The position numbers were made by a program, and so were the translations under genes. The notes beneath the pieces are model-generated. The model did not search any database, was not told the origin of the DNA, and was given only the letters and a program-made list of their open reading frames with translations. From NCBI GenBank assembly GCA_013396755.1, contig VWZF01001856.1, forward strand, positions 1,119,710 through 1,183,709: a stretch of DNA of 64,000 nt. Reading direction: 5' to 3'. Source of the DNA: Sclerurus mexicanus (Eukaryota; Chordata; Aves; Passeriformes; Furnariidae). Of the stretch, positions 46,056-58,468 are shown in pieces (position 1 is the stretch's first letter; every line of letters starts with the position of its first letter).

Positions 46056-48010
46056 AAAATATCCCTGGAATAACATGCAAGCAAAACATACCAATAGCTT
46101 TTTAGCCTTGTATGGTGAGAAGTCCCTCTAAATCTGTTCCTGAAGAAATATATTGAGGTGGACAGGTAGATAGATAACATACTTAGAGGCAAAGGCAGAT
46201 TATTTTTCCAGCTGTCAACCCCACATGCACAGTGTTAGGATCTGAAAGTCAAGCCATGCTCTTTCCATCTCATGCATCATCAGAAGTGACATGGTTTCTG
46301 AAGCTGCAGTTGCTGACTGAAGTCAGTGGGCAGTTTGCCACCAACTCCATTGGAAACTGGGTCAGCCCTAGTCAACAGTGAGGTTTAGGACACAGGTGCC
46401 AGCCCACAGTCTCTGAAGCTGGGTCTGCAGGACTGGCTGGAATCGAAGGCATCCAACAATAATGGGGGATTTTGGTCAGAAAAATAAGAAAAAAAGCTGC
46501 TATTGTCACCTAACAAATTCCTAACCAGGATTTGTTTTCCCAGCTTGCTTTTCCTCCTTCCCAGAGGTATCTCCTTATTGCACTAATAAACCGGCCAGTT
46601 CCATGTGGTATCTAACGGGTGAAAAAACTCTTTTTGGAACTACAACAGCAAGTTAAAACTCCTATTCACCTTCATTACTAGCTTCACCTCACTCTTTGAG
46701 ACCTCTGCGAAGCATGGCAGGGTGCCAGAGTGCCACCAGCTGTCACCAAGGATGACTGTGAAAGTGGAAGCTTGTCTGAAACCCATGTCTCAGCATTCTT
46801 CCCTGAGTCTGCAGGGATGGGACTGCTTTCATGACCCCCCATAGTGATCACTCATGTACATCTATGGCAAAATGACACTTGAGGGGACTAAAGACATGAG
46901 CCAGCTTTCAGTTGTTTAAATCACCCTATTTCTCCCTATATAGACAAGAAAAAATTGTATCAGTAATGTGGCCTCATGCTCAATATTTCTTAAAAATTGT
47001 GTTGCTAAATTAGAAGTATTTAAAAAAAAAGTTATGGTAATTTTTCATCCTTTGTGGTAATCCCATCCATATAAACTGCTTGTCACACACATAGAAGTAT
47101 ATTTTTCTGAGTCTGCACGTAACCCATCCTAAACAAAGAACGAAAAAATACAAACGTAGAATATAAATAATATAAATATAAAAAAAAAAATGCTTGAGGA
47201 TAAGAGCTGCCTGCATAATTCTGCTTTGAGTTACTCAGCAGTTTGTGCTATAGTTACAAAATGTAATAAATCTACTGACTAGTGACATTTTGGGTTGAAT
47301 CAATAGATTTAGGGAGAAATCCCAACCTGCTCTGAATAAGTTTTGAATCTGTAAAGGATAGAGTTTTCTTTCCCACTTCCCATAGCTGCTTTGTCATACA
47401 ACAGCCTTCTGCAATGCACACGTGTGTTCTGAGTACAAAATTATAAAGCAAAAGTGAAACTCCAACATGAAGGGCTAATCAAAGCATAATGAAATTAACT
47501 TCAGATTAAATACTGCCAGGGATATATGAGCCAGTGATGGGTTTATTTCAGTAAGAATATGGAATTCCAAGAGCTATTTGCTCTATAGTAACAGTGATTT
47601 CTGGAGGCCATGAATTCTCTCTAAAAAAAGCAGTGTATAAGTCTAACTTAGTCTTAATAATCTTTTAGATACCCAGAGTTCAGTAACATGACTGATGACT
47701 GAAGATTTTTGGTTTTTGAAAACTTTATGGAAGTCAATTGTACTATATAATGATGCATAGCAAATAAACAAACAAAACAACCAGAATTTGCAGGACCACA
47801 CTTTTTGGTTCTTTCACTGTAGTCCTTACACTTATTTATCAGTTCTTTGATTGCATAATTTTATCTGTGGAAGAGGATTGTATTTTTGTCTGGTCCTTTG
47901 AGAGAAGAAAGACTTATACAAGGACAATGTATATGAACATATTTTCTCTTTGTCCTGTTCCAATAACTTTGAACCCATCAGTCAGTTTCAGTGGGAATCT
48001 TGATACCTCT
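46056..48010. other. Unique sequence with an old-repeat scrap
   Basis: 46316-46370 ('CTGAAGTCAGTGGGCAGTTTGCCACCAACTCC') follows the 'GAAGTCAATGGGAGTTTTGCCATTGACTTCAATGG' signature of an old amniote repeat with internal inverted symmetry. An A10 run lies at 47179-47190. No supported gene. Confidence 0.45.
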
Positions 48011-48556
48011 GATAGAATCATAGAATGGTTTGGTTTGGAAGGGACCTTAAAGATCATCCAATTACAACAACCCTGCCATAGACAGGGACACCTTCCAACG
48101 TTCCAGATTGCTTCAAGCCCCATCCAACCTGACCTTGAACATTTCCAGGGATGGGGCACCCATGGCTTCTCTGGGCAACCTGTGCCAGGGCCTTCCCACC
48201 CTCACAGGGGACAATTTCTTCCTGTTATCCAATCTAAACCTATTCTCTGTCAGTTTGAAACCATTCCCCCTTGTCCTATCACTCCATGCCCTTGCAAATA
48301 GTCTCTCCATCTTTCTTACAGGTCCCCTTCAAGTACTCAAAGGCCACAATTAGGTCATCCCAAAGCCTTCTCTTTTCCAGACTGAATAATTCCAATTGTC
48401 TCAGCCTTTCCTTGTCGAAGAGGTGCTCCATCCCTCTAATCAACGTGGTGGCATCCTCTGGACTCACTCCAACAGGTCCATGTCGTTCCTGTGGTGGGGA
48501 CACCAGAGCTGGAGGCAGCTCTGCAGGTGGAGCAGCGTCAAGGGGCAGAACCACAT
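48011..48556 (-). mobile_element. CR1 LINE fragment with reverse-transcriptase C-terminal remnant, minus strand
   Basis: The longest CR1 copy here (about 546 bases). Tail 'GATAGAATCATAGAATGG', then the full 3' UTR-like block ('GGAAGGGACCTTAAAGATCA', 'GGGACACCTTCCAACGTTCC', 'CTGGGCAACCTGTGCCAGGG'), then the coding remnant. Minus-strand frames keep WSDRTRGNGFKLTENRFRLD (48113-48310) and LELFSLEKRRLWDDLIVAFE with KERLRQLE (48279-48623) in two different frames. The 5' end is a damaged 'CCAGAGCTGGAGGCAGCTCTGCAGGTGG..AGGGGCAGAACCAC' with a deletion. The 144-codon plus-strand frame over it (47867-48301) is an antisense artefact. Confidence 0.97.
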
Positions 48557-48788
48557 ATCTGTCTATAGATCTCAAAGATGTTAAACCCAGGAAGCTCTGT
48601 AACTGTGAGCGTCTCCATTCCACAAGAAAACCCTAATAAGCTTATTTTTGTTTTGAAGCATAGAGAATCAAACCAGAAATTTTCCTTCTGTTTTGGTGCT
48701 TGGATAAACTTTTCTTTATTTTGCATGTCTAAGGAACTCTGCAGAATAGGTGATATTACTTTAGTCCTAGTGCTTGTATTTGTTTGGT
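48557..48788. other. Unique spacer
   Basis: No feature seen; part of a 148-codon frame (48578-49024) that runs through the T/G-rich tract and is not credible as a gene. Confidence 0.4.
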
Positions 48789-48841
48789 TCTTTTGTGTTT
48801 GTTTTTTTTGGTTGAGGTGTTTTTTGGGTTTTTTTTGGGTG
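48789..48841. repeat. T/G-rich low-complexity tract
   Basis: TTTTG/TTTTTTGGG units on the plus strand. Confidence 0.85.
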
Positions 48842-50491
48842 GTGATGAAGGGTCTTTACTCCATAATTAGACTGAAGGAATTGAGGGATATTGAAGGTGT
48901 GTTTATCATGTATTTGCTGATAGTAGCTACAAACCTTTGGGTTCCCTTTTCAAGGGTTTTGCTTAGCATGTCCAGTACAAGGTGTAGACTTGATACTCTG
49001 CAGGCTACACAAATCAAACAATAAGTAACAATAATATACAGTTGATATACATTTCAGCTTGAAAAATCCTATCTTACACTTCTCTGTTTCTGCTTCATCC
49101 TGTATACAGAATATGTGATAAGAGACAGCTGACAGCAGAAGAATGAGTGCATTTTATGAGGTTTTAGGAACTATTTGCATTAGATTTGCCTTACTTAGGA
49201 TAACAGCTGCTTCAAAATCCATACAGTAAAAGTAAATCTGATGTGTAGGGCATGATGGATCGGAGAGAAAAGGTTCAGAGGAAGGAAGGAGGGAGGGAAG
49301 GAAGTCTGTACTTTTCCAAATGACTTAATGAGACAAAATTAGGGCTGTCATGCATTCCCCATGCTGTTCAAAATCATGCTTTGGACTGTACTTTTTCCTG
49401 ACTTATTTTCTTTTTCAATTTGGAAATTCTTTTTGGGAGAAGAAGAATTCCAGCCGACTTTCTTCAGTGCCCAGTGTCAGATATTCAATCCGAGCATGGT
49501 ATCTGACACTGTTCCAAAGCCACAGTGTGCAAATTAGTTGCATATAATGTAATGCAAAAAATCCAGCAAGGCTTGGAAAGAACAAACAAATTTTCTGGCC
49601 AGTTTGCAGGATTTGTGCCAAGGCTGATTTTGATATCCACAAAATGCTCCTGAATCTGTATTTCTGTTTGGTCTGTGTTTCTACCTGGTGTATTCAGTGT
49701 GAATGCAAACAAGTTGTAGCCACAGTATGCAGCAAAGTTCCCTTGATTTCACTGGGACAATGTCCATTCAGCTTTTTTATGTGTTCATAGAGATGATTTT
49801 TTGATACAGGCAAAGCAGACAAGGAGTTTAATGACAGATAATTTAGAGTGACATAGCAGTGACCAATGATTCCCGTAATTTCTCCATCTTCTTTGTGTCT
49901 CTGGAAGAGAAATGCAATTTGTTGGTGGTGCAGGTTTTGATTCCCATAAGACTGATGTCTGTCTCTGACCACCACAGTAAAGATAGCCTTTTAATTCCTT
50001 ATATAGATGCTCCTGCAAAAGGAAGTATCAGTATTCATGTGTTAATGAGTCCCTTAAATCAGATTTTTTTTCTCCTGGAAGCAACAGTGACCACTGCCAT
50101 GGCTGTTCCAAGTAACATTGGGGAGTGTTTTTTCCAGTTCTTTGGGACTCCACTACCTCCACTTGAATTACTCTACTGAATAAACTTGGACTGGCTTTTC
50201 AGGCTTTGCTTCATTTGGCAATAAAGCACATGATTTCTTGTGCTGAAAGTGACAATTAGGCAGAAACTTATTTGTTCAGAAATACTCTACTGGCTTGGCC
50301 ATACAATCCAGGCTATCCGGTTTTGCAAGCTGGTTCAGATAAGGAAGGTAGAATGCAGTGCATACATTAAGGCTGGAAAAGGGCATGAAGTTTAAATATA
50401 GAACAAGGAAGACTATAGAAAAATGAGTGGGAGGATATCAGGAAGATGGGGTAGGTAGGCAATTCTGGTGCTTTAATCTAAAAAGACCATG
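48842..50491. other. Unique sequence
   Basis: Holds a purine (GGAA)n tract at 49279-49304. 49740-49765 ('CCCTTGATTTCACTGGGACA') is a possible old-repeat scrap. No supported gene. Confidence 0.5.
49279..49304. repeat. (GGAA)n simple repeat
   Basis: GGAAGGAAGGAGGGAGGGAAGGAAG, imperfect tetranucleotide. Confidence 0.85.
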
Positions 50492-50580
50492 ATTAATAGA
50501 TTAAAGGCCAGAAGGGACCACTGTGAAAATTTAGCTTTACCTCCCATGAACTTCGGGGAACTCTATTTTGTGTAGGAGTT
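50492..50580. mobile_element. Probable ancient CR1/L3-type 3' tail, likely minus strand
   Basis: 'AATAGATTAAAGGCCAGAAG' then 'GGACCACTGTGAAAATTTAG' and 'CTTTACCTCC' parallel the old sauropsid signature 'TTTTAAGGCCAGAAGGGACCATTATGATCATCTAGTCTGACCTCC', which itself is laid out like a CR1 3' tail ('GGTTGGAAGGGACC..GATCATC.AGTCCAACC'). Older and more diverged than the avian CR1 copies. Family name uncertain. Confidence 0.5.
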
Positions 50581-51880
50581 GAGTCAAAACTGTTGTGATT
50601 GGTACATGTTAGCAGAACATCAGGGTAAATCAAGCTTGATATGAAGATTCCCAAGGTAACTTATCCAAGTTGGTGTAATTGCCTTCTACTGTATGATGAA
50701 AGTTGTTATTTCTCCATCTAATGGTATTTTGAGCACACTGAAAGCAATTAGGATTCAGGAAAATGTGTGCAGATAATCAGATTGTGTTGACTCATGTTGT
50801 TGCTTGGGTTTATATTGTTGCTTTTTGCATCCAGTATCTGTTTCCTTGCTGAAGAGAAAAATTAAGATTAAAACGGGGCCCTGAAAATGTGCTTTGAACA
50901 TGGTAACCTAAGATGTGAAATATAAGTTATTATATATTTGGCATGATGTTGTTGAATTTTCACTTCAGAAAGAAATCTCTGCAAGGATTTATGTAAGTCC
51001 ATCTCTAAAGAATTTGAATGCTTTCCATGTTAAAAGAATAATAGCAAAGAGACTTTCACAACATTATTAATTTTTGTTGTTAATATATTATTATTATATA
51101 AAACATACCTATAATCTGTGTGATGCAGAAAAATAATTAAATGTCTGCACAGTGGAGAGTTCTTGGCCTTTACTTTGCAAAAGGTTTAAGCTCATGTTGG
51201 AGTAAAAGAGGGCAGTGATCTTGTAGAAAGAATTATTCATGTGTTTAAGCAGAAGTGCTTTGTGGAAGTGTGGCCACCATTTCTGTTTTACACACTGGAA
51301 ACTGCACTCCAAATTTACCTACTTTTTATTTCAGCCACAAAATTCCTGTTGAGTTGAGAGGACAGGAACCTGGACCACTGAAGATGCTGTGCAGTTGGTC
51401 ATGGCTACAAAGAGAATACTAAATACCAGCCTGGGCTGTGCTAATGCTGGTGGTGAGGGTGACTCAAGCTGTTATGAAACACCATTCCAACAGTGTCTGT
51501 AGCTTCCAGCCATGAGGTCAAAACATCACACACCATATGCCTCAACAAAATCCTGTCAAGAAACTTCTAAAGTGGACGATGGTCCATTTGAGAGCAGATT
51601 TTCTCCAACATAGGCACTGCATCCTGAATCACTTGCTCAGTGCAGAAATCCTTCAGCCTGACTGAGGTAAATGGGGAAAAATAAGGTGTGATGATAACAG
51701 GATTTACAAAAGGTATTTCTGAAGACTTTCAAATGAAGGAAGTCATGCAGATAAATTAGAGGTGTCAGCAAAATGACAGAGCAGCAACAGAGTGTGTATG
51801 GATTCGGTTATATGTTTAAAATAATGGGAAGTGTCAAACATACCTGGAAATGGTGTAAACTGGGCTGTGCTGTCTTGCAG
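50581..51880. other. Unique AT-rich sequence
   Basis: (TTA/ATA)-rich at 51065-51100. No gene or repeat recognised. Confidence 0.5.
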
Positions 51881-52037
51881 CCATGCTCAATTCTTGGAAG
51901 TGTTCTGGGTCAGGTTGGACAGGGCTTTGAGCAACCTGGTCTACTGAAAGGTGTCCCTGCCCATGGCAGGGGGGTTGGAACTGGATGAGCCTTGAGCTCC
52001 CTTCCAACCCAGACCATCCTAGGATTCTATGATTATT
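51881..52037 (+). mobile_element. CR1 LINE 3' fragment, plus strand
   Basis: 'TTCTTGGAAGTGTTCTGGGT', 'CAGGTTGGACAGGGCTTTGA', 'GCAACCTGGTCTACTGAAAG', 'GTGTCCCTGCCCATGGCAGG', 'GGGTTGGAACTGGATGAGCC', 'CTCCCTTCCAACCCAGACCA', ending AGGATTCTATGATT. Confidence 0.97.
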
Positions 52038-53124
52038 TACCAAGAAAGCCAAAGTAGGTATTTCCTCTAGAATGCTATTCTGCTTCATCATATTATGTAT
52101 TTTAAAAACTAATATTTTATGAATTTCTGAAATAATTTAATAAATTGAAGAATCAGTTTTTCTAGTTTTTGTTAAATTTTGTAAAACCCTTTCACTTTAC
52201 ATGAAAACCTAAATCTGAGCAAATGAAAGATGCAGCTGGCAGAAACATTGAAAAAAATTCCATTTTTAGCTGTGTTTGCATAAAAATCCCCATTTGCTAA
52301 GGAGCCCTGCCAATGTAAGTGAACAGTCAATTATGTGGTTGTTTTTATTGTCTCTTTTACTGATTCATTCAGAGCCTTCAGTGGTCCACATGCTTCATGC
52401 ACACTCAGCAAGAAACTGCCCTTGCTTCCAGAAGTCTGCAAGCTAGATGAGTAAGAGACACAATAAAAAGGAGATGGAGCAATGCCAGAGCAAGGTCTTA
52501 CCAGGGAACTGAAAGAAGGGAAGGATTGAAATATGGTCTTCTGACTTGCTTTCAAGAGCCATGAACAAGCTAAAGGTCAAATACTGTCTCAGATCACGTG
52601 GGAATGAAGGACCATGGAGTTGGAGCCAAAGAGAGCCAACTGGTCGAAGCCAAGGGAGGAGAAGAGGAAGAGGAGCTTCCTGAAAGTATCTTTAGAGTAT
52701 CTGTGTTAAAGCAAACTGCTAAACAAACCAAAGCACTGGCAGTATCCCCTTCCCTTCCTTCTTCACTACACCCCTAGAACTGTCATATACTGTGAAGTGT
52801 CTTCTTCAGCTTGAATGTGAATGTGAGAGTGTGTAGGCAAAGCTCAGAGGAACACTGAAATGCTTTCCTCAGCCTACCACCACACTACAGGTTGGATCAT
52901 TTCACTAGTCTTTTTATTCCTGATGGTTTTCTTGTCCTGTTTTCACTGCAGCTGGTGTTGTCAGGGCCAATGACTCTGGAATCCCACTTTTTGCCGGTGG
53001 CTCCCAAGTTTATCTCCAGATAAAAAAAAAAAAAAGAGACATAGCAGAATGAATTCCTTTACTCTGTTGCAATGAAGTGGAATGTTTAGAGATTAAGAGA
53101 AAGCAACTACCCTGCTCAACCAAT
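52038..53124. other. Unique sequence
   Basis: A13 run at 53022-53035. No supported gene. Confidence 0.5.
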
Positions 53125-53323
53125 ATAGAATTATAGAATCGTTAAGGTTGGAAAAGGTCTCCAAGTTCATCAAGTCCATCAAGAACAAATACCACCATTC
53201 CCACTAAACCGTGTGAAAAAGTGCCACATCCGTTCACTTTGCTAACACTTCCAGGGATGGTGACTCTAATACTTCCATGGGGAGTCTGTTCCAATGTTTA
53301 AACTCTCTTTCAGTGAAGAAATT
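53125..53323 (-). mobile_element. CR1 LINE fragment, minus strand
   Basis: 'ATAGAATTATAGAATCGTTA', 'AGGTTGGAAAAGGTCTCCAA', 'ACCACCATTCCCACTAAACC', 'GTGCCACATCCGTTC', 'ACACTTCCAGGGATGGTGAC', 'ACTTCCATGGGGAGTCTGTT', 'CCAATG', truncated in 'CTCTTTCAGTGAAGAAATT'. The subfamily is as in the 22146 copy. Confidence 0.96.
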
Positions 53324-53328
53324 GCATT

Positions 53329-53385
53329 GTATATATATGTATATATTCATGTATATATCTATATATACACACATATATATATAAT
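53329..53385. repeat. (TA)n / (TATG)n AT-rich microsatellite
   Basis: Degenerate TATA/TATG/ACAC units at the truncated 5' end of the CR1 at 53125. The 89-codon frame 53294-53563 reads through it and is an artefact. Confidence 0.9.
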
Positions 53386-55771
53386 AGTCAATGATCTGTT
53401 CTCCGAAAGGATGACAGTGTCACTACTTTCTCTAGTAAATAATCATTTGAACACTGCAGCAACATTAGCCCCCCACTTTGATAGTGCTACATATATCAAA
53501 TACGTTTGGTGTCAAATGACCCAGAGCAGCAAGGTCTCCATTGTCATCCTTTGCTTGATGTAGGAGTGATTTTGTTTTCCTGTCAGTAGACTGAACTTCA
53601 GAGACCCAAAATATGTGGCAGAGGTCTAAAATTTGCGTCAGCAGTTCAACTTTCATTAAATAGAGTTATTCAGCAGGAATGGGGAGGAAGTTTCATATCA
53701 ATTTCTGTGGGGCTAAGATAAAATAAAAACTTCTCTGCACAGACTCCCCTTTGTCTTTTCCTACAACTATACTTATATAGAAAAGTAGGAGCTATATCAG
53801 TCAAACAATATTTCAGCATGTGGGAAGTACTTTTTCCTTCCTGGGAACAGACCACTCTGCTAGTCCCTCCCAGCACGGACCGCTGGGAAGCTCTTAGTGG
53901 TGGGAATAGTGTAAGCCATTATGGATTTATCTCAACTGGTATTTCTTTAGTTCACCTAACAAAGATGAGAGTAAAAATTGTTTTCCATGGGCATAGACTT
54001 CCTTAGGTTTTTCTCTATTGAAGACATTTCTTTGTTATTTCATGTATATGATGCTAAAATACATTCCCCTTTAAGACAAGATGGTTTAGAGCAGGTGATG
54101 AGGGTTTTATGATATTGAATGACATGGTCTTTTTGCTGAGATATTTGTAAATCTTGGCTGTTTAAACAGCAAAGATTTTAATATGATTTTTGAGTCATAT
54201 GCCCTCATTAGTGTTGCTAATTAAAAAGTGATACTCATGTGAGATGTGTGAACAACGAAATAAACCCAAATATAGTGTATTTTATAAAAGGAATGTTTGG
54301 CAAACAAAAATAACAAATAAGGCCAGACCCTATTTAATCTCAGTCTTGTCTGATTGTCAACACATTGTCTGCTGTAAACAGTATTTGTGGAGAATTTTGA
54401 ACTGTTTGCAGATCATCTACCCTGGTTTTGAAGATGCTTCTGGTTATGTGAAAGTATTTGCTGTGTAGCTTGAATTAGCTAATTTATTTTCATTGCCCAT
54501 TGTCAATCTTCCAATAATTGCTTTTAGCTATTCACTGTTGCAGTATGTCATTAATAACAGAAATCTGCTGCCACTTATTCTAATGTTATGTGAAAGCATT
54601 CTAACAACTTGAAAAAGACTAAAATTAAGCTATAAAAAATGGTAGGATTCTAAGGAAAATACATTTCTTAACAAAGAAAACTATTCTCTCGGCTTAAAGG
54701 ATTAAAATATTCTTGTCATCTGTAACTCATATACCATTTTTGCATTAAATTCTATGTGGTTTCTGAAAATTTACAAAATCACTCCCAATATTTGCTGAAG
54801 GGCAGAGTTACCCTTAAATTAAGCTTTGGAGGGGGATTTCAGTACTTTTGTATGCTAACCACAGATAATGAAAATACAAATAGAGCAAATCACAGAGGAA
54901 CAGTAGGTGGAACAAAGCTTTCCAAAATAGTCTACGCGTGAGATATTGGTATGAAGTGGAGGTTTCAATTCTCCTTTTGTTTTAGGTTTTGTTCATGGCC
55001 CTGAAATGTGGTACTCAGGCTCTGACTGACAGGTCTGGTGTTTGCAAGGTGCAGCAAGAGACTTGGAAATCAGCAGAGATAGAGAAGGTGCATAACAATT
55101 CAGCTGGGTCAAAAAGAAGGTAGGAAGGAGAGGCAAAGTCCTAGAAGTCTTGTAGAACAGATGGGAAATGGTTTCTTAGCAGGACAAATTAAGAGGCAAA
55201 AGAGACAAGCGAAAGCCTCAGAATTATCACCTGGTGGAAAATAACCATCTCAATTTATTCACTTTTTTTAATTTTACCTTTGCAAGACCTTCACAAATTT
55301 TTTACGGCCTCTTTTTTTTTTTTTTTAATTGTGCTTTTTCTCCTCTTTATCATGACTTGGTTGCACTGTAGTTTTTCTCTTCATAAGTGAACACAGTACA
55401 AAAGAAAAAAAAAGTTACCAGTGTTTTTCAACTTGATTTCCAAAAATATCTACCTCTTTCCTTTTCTGCCTCTTCCCTGTCTTCTACACAAGTTACTTTT
55501 ATATTTCTCCTGTATATTATTCTCTAAACAACCTTCATGATCAGTTTATCATGTCTAGCTCTATTACCATGGTCTCCAAAGGAGTTAAGTAGATCTTGTC
55601 CTCAGTCCTTTACCAAGTCCCCATGACTCAGCTTTTACCTATTTAGTTCGTTAGTCCTCCTTCTTCTTCAGAATATCCTCACAAAATTTTGCACATGCCA
55701 GACCTACTTGTTCATCATTCTTTAATATTCCCTACTTTACTGAGCTTTAAAGTCCAATTCACACTGACACA
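53386..55771. other. Unique AT-rich sequence
   Basis: T-rich at 55310-55327. Frames of 60-75 codons have no recognised domains. No gene supported. Confidence 0.5.
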
Positions 55772-55945
55772 AGTTGCCCAGAGAAGCTGTGGCTGCCCCA
55801 TCCCTGAAAGTGTCCAAGGCCAGGTTGGACGGGGCTTGGAACAACCTGGGCTAGTGGAAGGTGTCCCTGCCCATGGCAGGGGGTTGAAACTGTGTGATCT
55901 TTAAGGTCCTTTCCAACTCAAACCATTCTGTGTTTCTATGATTCC
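55772..55945 (+). mobile_element. CR1 LINE 3' fragment, plus strand
   Basis: 'AGTTGCCCAGAGAAGCTGTG', 'GCTGCCCCATCCCTGAAAGT', 'GTCCAAGGCCAGGTTGGACG', 'GGGCTTGGAACAACCTGGGC', 'TAGTGGAAGGTGTCCCTGCC', 'TGATCTTTAAGGTCCTTTCC', 'AACTCAAACCATTCTGTG', 'TTTCTATGATTCC'. Low divergence from its subfamily, so among the youngest copies here. Confidence 0.97.
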
Positions 55946-57797
55946 ATAATCATGAAGCAAGTTCTTGGGTTAACAACAGTGAATAAATGCCAGAATTTTC
56001 AGAATAAAATGGGTACACATTTTAACAATTGCAATTGTGGCAAAGGAAACATGAAAACAAACCCCCAAATGCTAGCTTTTAATAGATAAAACAAGCAGTG
56101 TCACATCCCAAAGAGCATAGACGACTTTCCTCTGTATTGAAATTAGAGCCTTCTTCCTGAAGGGTAGTGTGTGTAGTTAAGTCTTTAATACTGGCTTTCA
56201 GGGACATGGGGCATATTCATAGATTACTGAACACATCAGAAAGATGTCTGGCTTAGAGAGTTCTGAAGCTACAGATGGTTAGAGTCTGGGAAAGAAGTTG
56301 CAGGAAATATGATATTTTTGCCCTGGTTCTATGGTTCTTCCCTGGGCATCTGCTTTTCAACAGCTATCAGAGACAGCATGTGGAGAGAAATGGGGAGGTT
56401 CAGGCAGAGCTCTCTGATGTTCTGATGGTCCTGGTGGAACTCAGAATATTCTGACTGTGAATTAGACAAGCATTGCTTGTACCTTTGAACTGTGGAACGA
56501 CGGAATTGCACTCAGGAGGTATTTTAGACCTATTTAATGGAGACATCTACATCTTGCCTTGAAGGACACTGGCACATTCAGTCTTGATTCATTTGACCTA
56601 CTTGAATGCTTTACTTTAGGTGACATCAGTTACAGCCTCAAGATACCTATTCCTCTCCATTGACCAGGAAAGGAGCTCAGGGTGATTATTTCAGAGACAG
56701 AGTTTTGCATTTCAGATGTGAGCATTATGTTAGATTCATTCTATCTGGAGTGCCTTTCCAATGATTTTGAGGCATTTGAGTCATATTTTGAGAGAAAGAA
56801 AAATAACTGCAAAACAAATGAATCATTGATTGCCCTGGCCCAAAGAGCCAGGATTCAACCCACAGATGAGACATGCTACAAAATGAGGCAAGACTGGTAC
56901 ATAACAATCATATAGACAGCAGGTCTAAATGCACATCAGTTTTACAATGTAATGACTTTTTCTACAATGGCCAACAGGAGGCAGAAACATTTCACTTACA
57001 TGTTCTACATTGGTCTGACTCCAAGAGTTACAAGGGTCATAACTTCAGACATTGTCAAAGCACTGTAAGATTCATGTGTATGTATTAATGTACTGCATTG
57101 TGTTGTCCTATATAACTCAATTGTACAAAATGAATGAGATATGATATATCAGGACCAGCACAAACCAGTTGGCTCAGATCAGAAAGAAAGAGCAATTTCA
57201 TAGAGACTGATCAAGTGTCTCCATCTTCATATAACTCCATATTTGTATCTTAAAAATGGTCCCAAAGCAGGTGCCTTGAAAAGAGCAGAAGATAGGACAA
57301 GCTTAGATAGCACTCACTTTGAGTGTTATCTCAGTCTTCAGCAATTCATGGCCAGTAAATTTTGTGACTTGTGTTATCCACACATTACGAAACCCCTACG
57401 GATTTCTCCTCTGTGAACTTTCCCTGCCTTTCACTGAAGTCATATAATTTTTTAATATCCAATTATCATCAGGTACTTAATAGAAGTGCCTGGATTCCCT
57501 TCTGTGCTTGGAGAGAGGAGTTCTTCTAGATTGCAGCTCAGTACTACAACACATGAGAGCATCTCAGAAAGGTAGGACTGTGTGCGTCCATGAGCTCTAG
57601 AAGTCAGCATGACGTGATTAGGTGAATACCTGGCGGATTTGGTTTGACAGTGTTATATGAGATGAGACTCACAGTTTGTTGACACCTTTCCATTAATGAC
57701 TTACCTTGAGCTCCCAATCTAGGCATCAAGAGCTTCCGTCTCAAAAATAAAAGGCAATTGCTGTGTGCACACGATTAATCAAGGAGCAGTAATTTCC
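55946..57797. other. Unique sequence
   Basis: No gene or repeat recognised. Overlapping frames at 56682-57088 (two plus-strand frames of 71-77 codons) lack domains. Confidence 0.5.
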
Positions 57798-57860
57798 ACT
57801 GGTTTATCTGGTTCAGGAAGGTTCTGATTTGATAATCTCTACTGGTTTATATGGTTTAGG
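57798..57860. repeat. 43-bp-spaced imperfect direct repeat at a CR1 boundary
   Basis: ACTGGTTTATCTGGTTCAGG (57798) recurs as ACTGGTTTATATGGTTTAGG (57841), 18 of 20 bases identical. The second copy runs into the CR1 fragment at about 57855. Confidence 0.7.
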
Positions 57861-58031
57861 GAAAAATTTCTTCACAGAAAGTGTTCTCAAGCCTTGGAAT
57901 AGTCTTCCCAGGGAGGTATTCAAGGAACACCTGTGCTCTGGTCCTGTTGACAAGGTAGGGATTGGTCACAGGTTCAACTTAATGATCTTGGAGGTCTTTT
58001 CCAACCTAAATAATTCTGTAATTCTGTGATC
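57855..58031 (+). mobile_element. CR1 LINE 3' fragment, plus strand
   Basis: 'TTTAGGGAAAAATTTCTTCA', 'CAAGCCTTGGAATAGTCTTC', 'CCAGGGAGGTATTCAAGGAA' (the GGTGGAGTCACCATCCCTGG segment is deleted), 'TTCAACTTAATGATCTTGGA', 'GGTCTTTTCCAACCTAAATA', ending ATTCTGTAATTCTGTGATC. Confidence 0.95.
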
Positions 58032-58468
58032 TGAAAACTTTTCCCAGTTATGTTTAAGACATCAAGATTCACCTTGTTACACATACCAAACCTTACAGCA
58101 CTGGGGTTCAACAAGGACAGATCCAATGCTGATTTCTTATTGATAATTTTAATTGCAATAATTAATCAATGGAGACAAAGTGTGAGTACCATGATACTCA
58201 ATATCTAGGATCACCAGCCTTTCTCATCCTACCCCCTCTCCTGTTTTTTGTATTCAGTTTCTCTTGCAGACAATCTTACCACATTTACTCACCGGAGGTA
58301 ACTAGAAGTCTTCACAATCTAATCCAAACTCACGTGAGAACCTGAATGGCTATGAAGACAATATTTCACTACATGGAACTTGTAAACCTTGAATACATAA
58401 AGTGGAGAATTCAAATACTTTTCCTGTCATAATGGATGACATTTTCAAAAATGGTTTCTGTTGCAGAG
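58032..58468. other. Unique spacer
   Basis: No feature recognised. Confidence 0.4.

Noticed and set aside
47867..48301. 144-codon plus-strand open frame
   Set aside because: Most of it is the antisense reading of the CR1 copy at 48011-48556.
48578..49024. 148-codon plus-strand open frame
   Set aside because: It reads through a T/G-rich tract, giving a Phe/Trp/Val-rich stretch, has no domain, and begins in decayed CR1-adjacent DNA.
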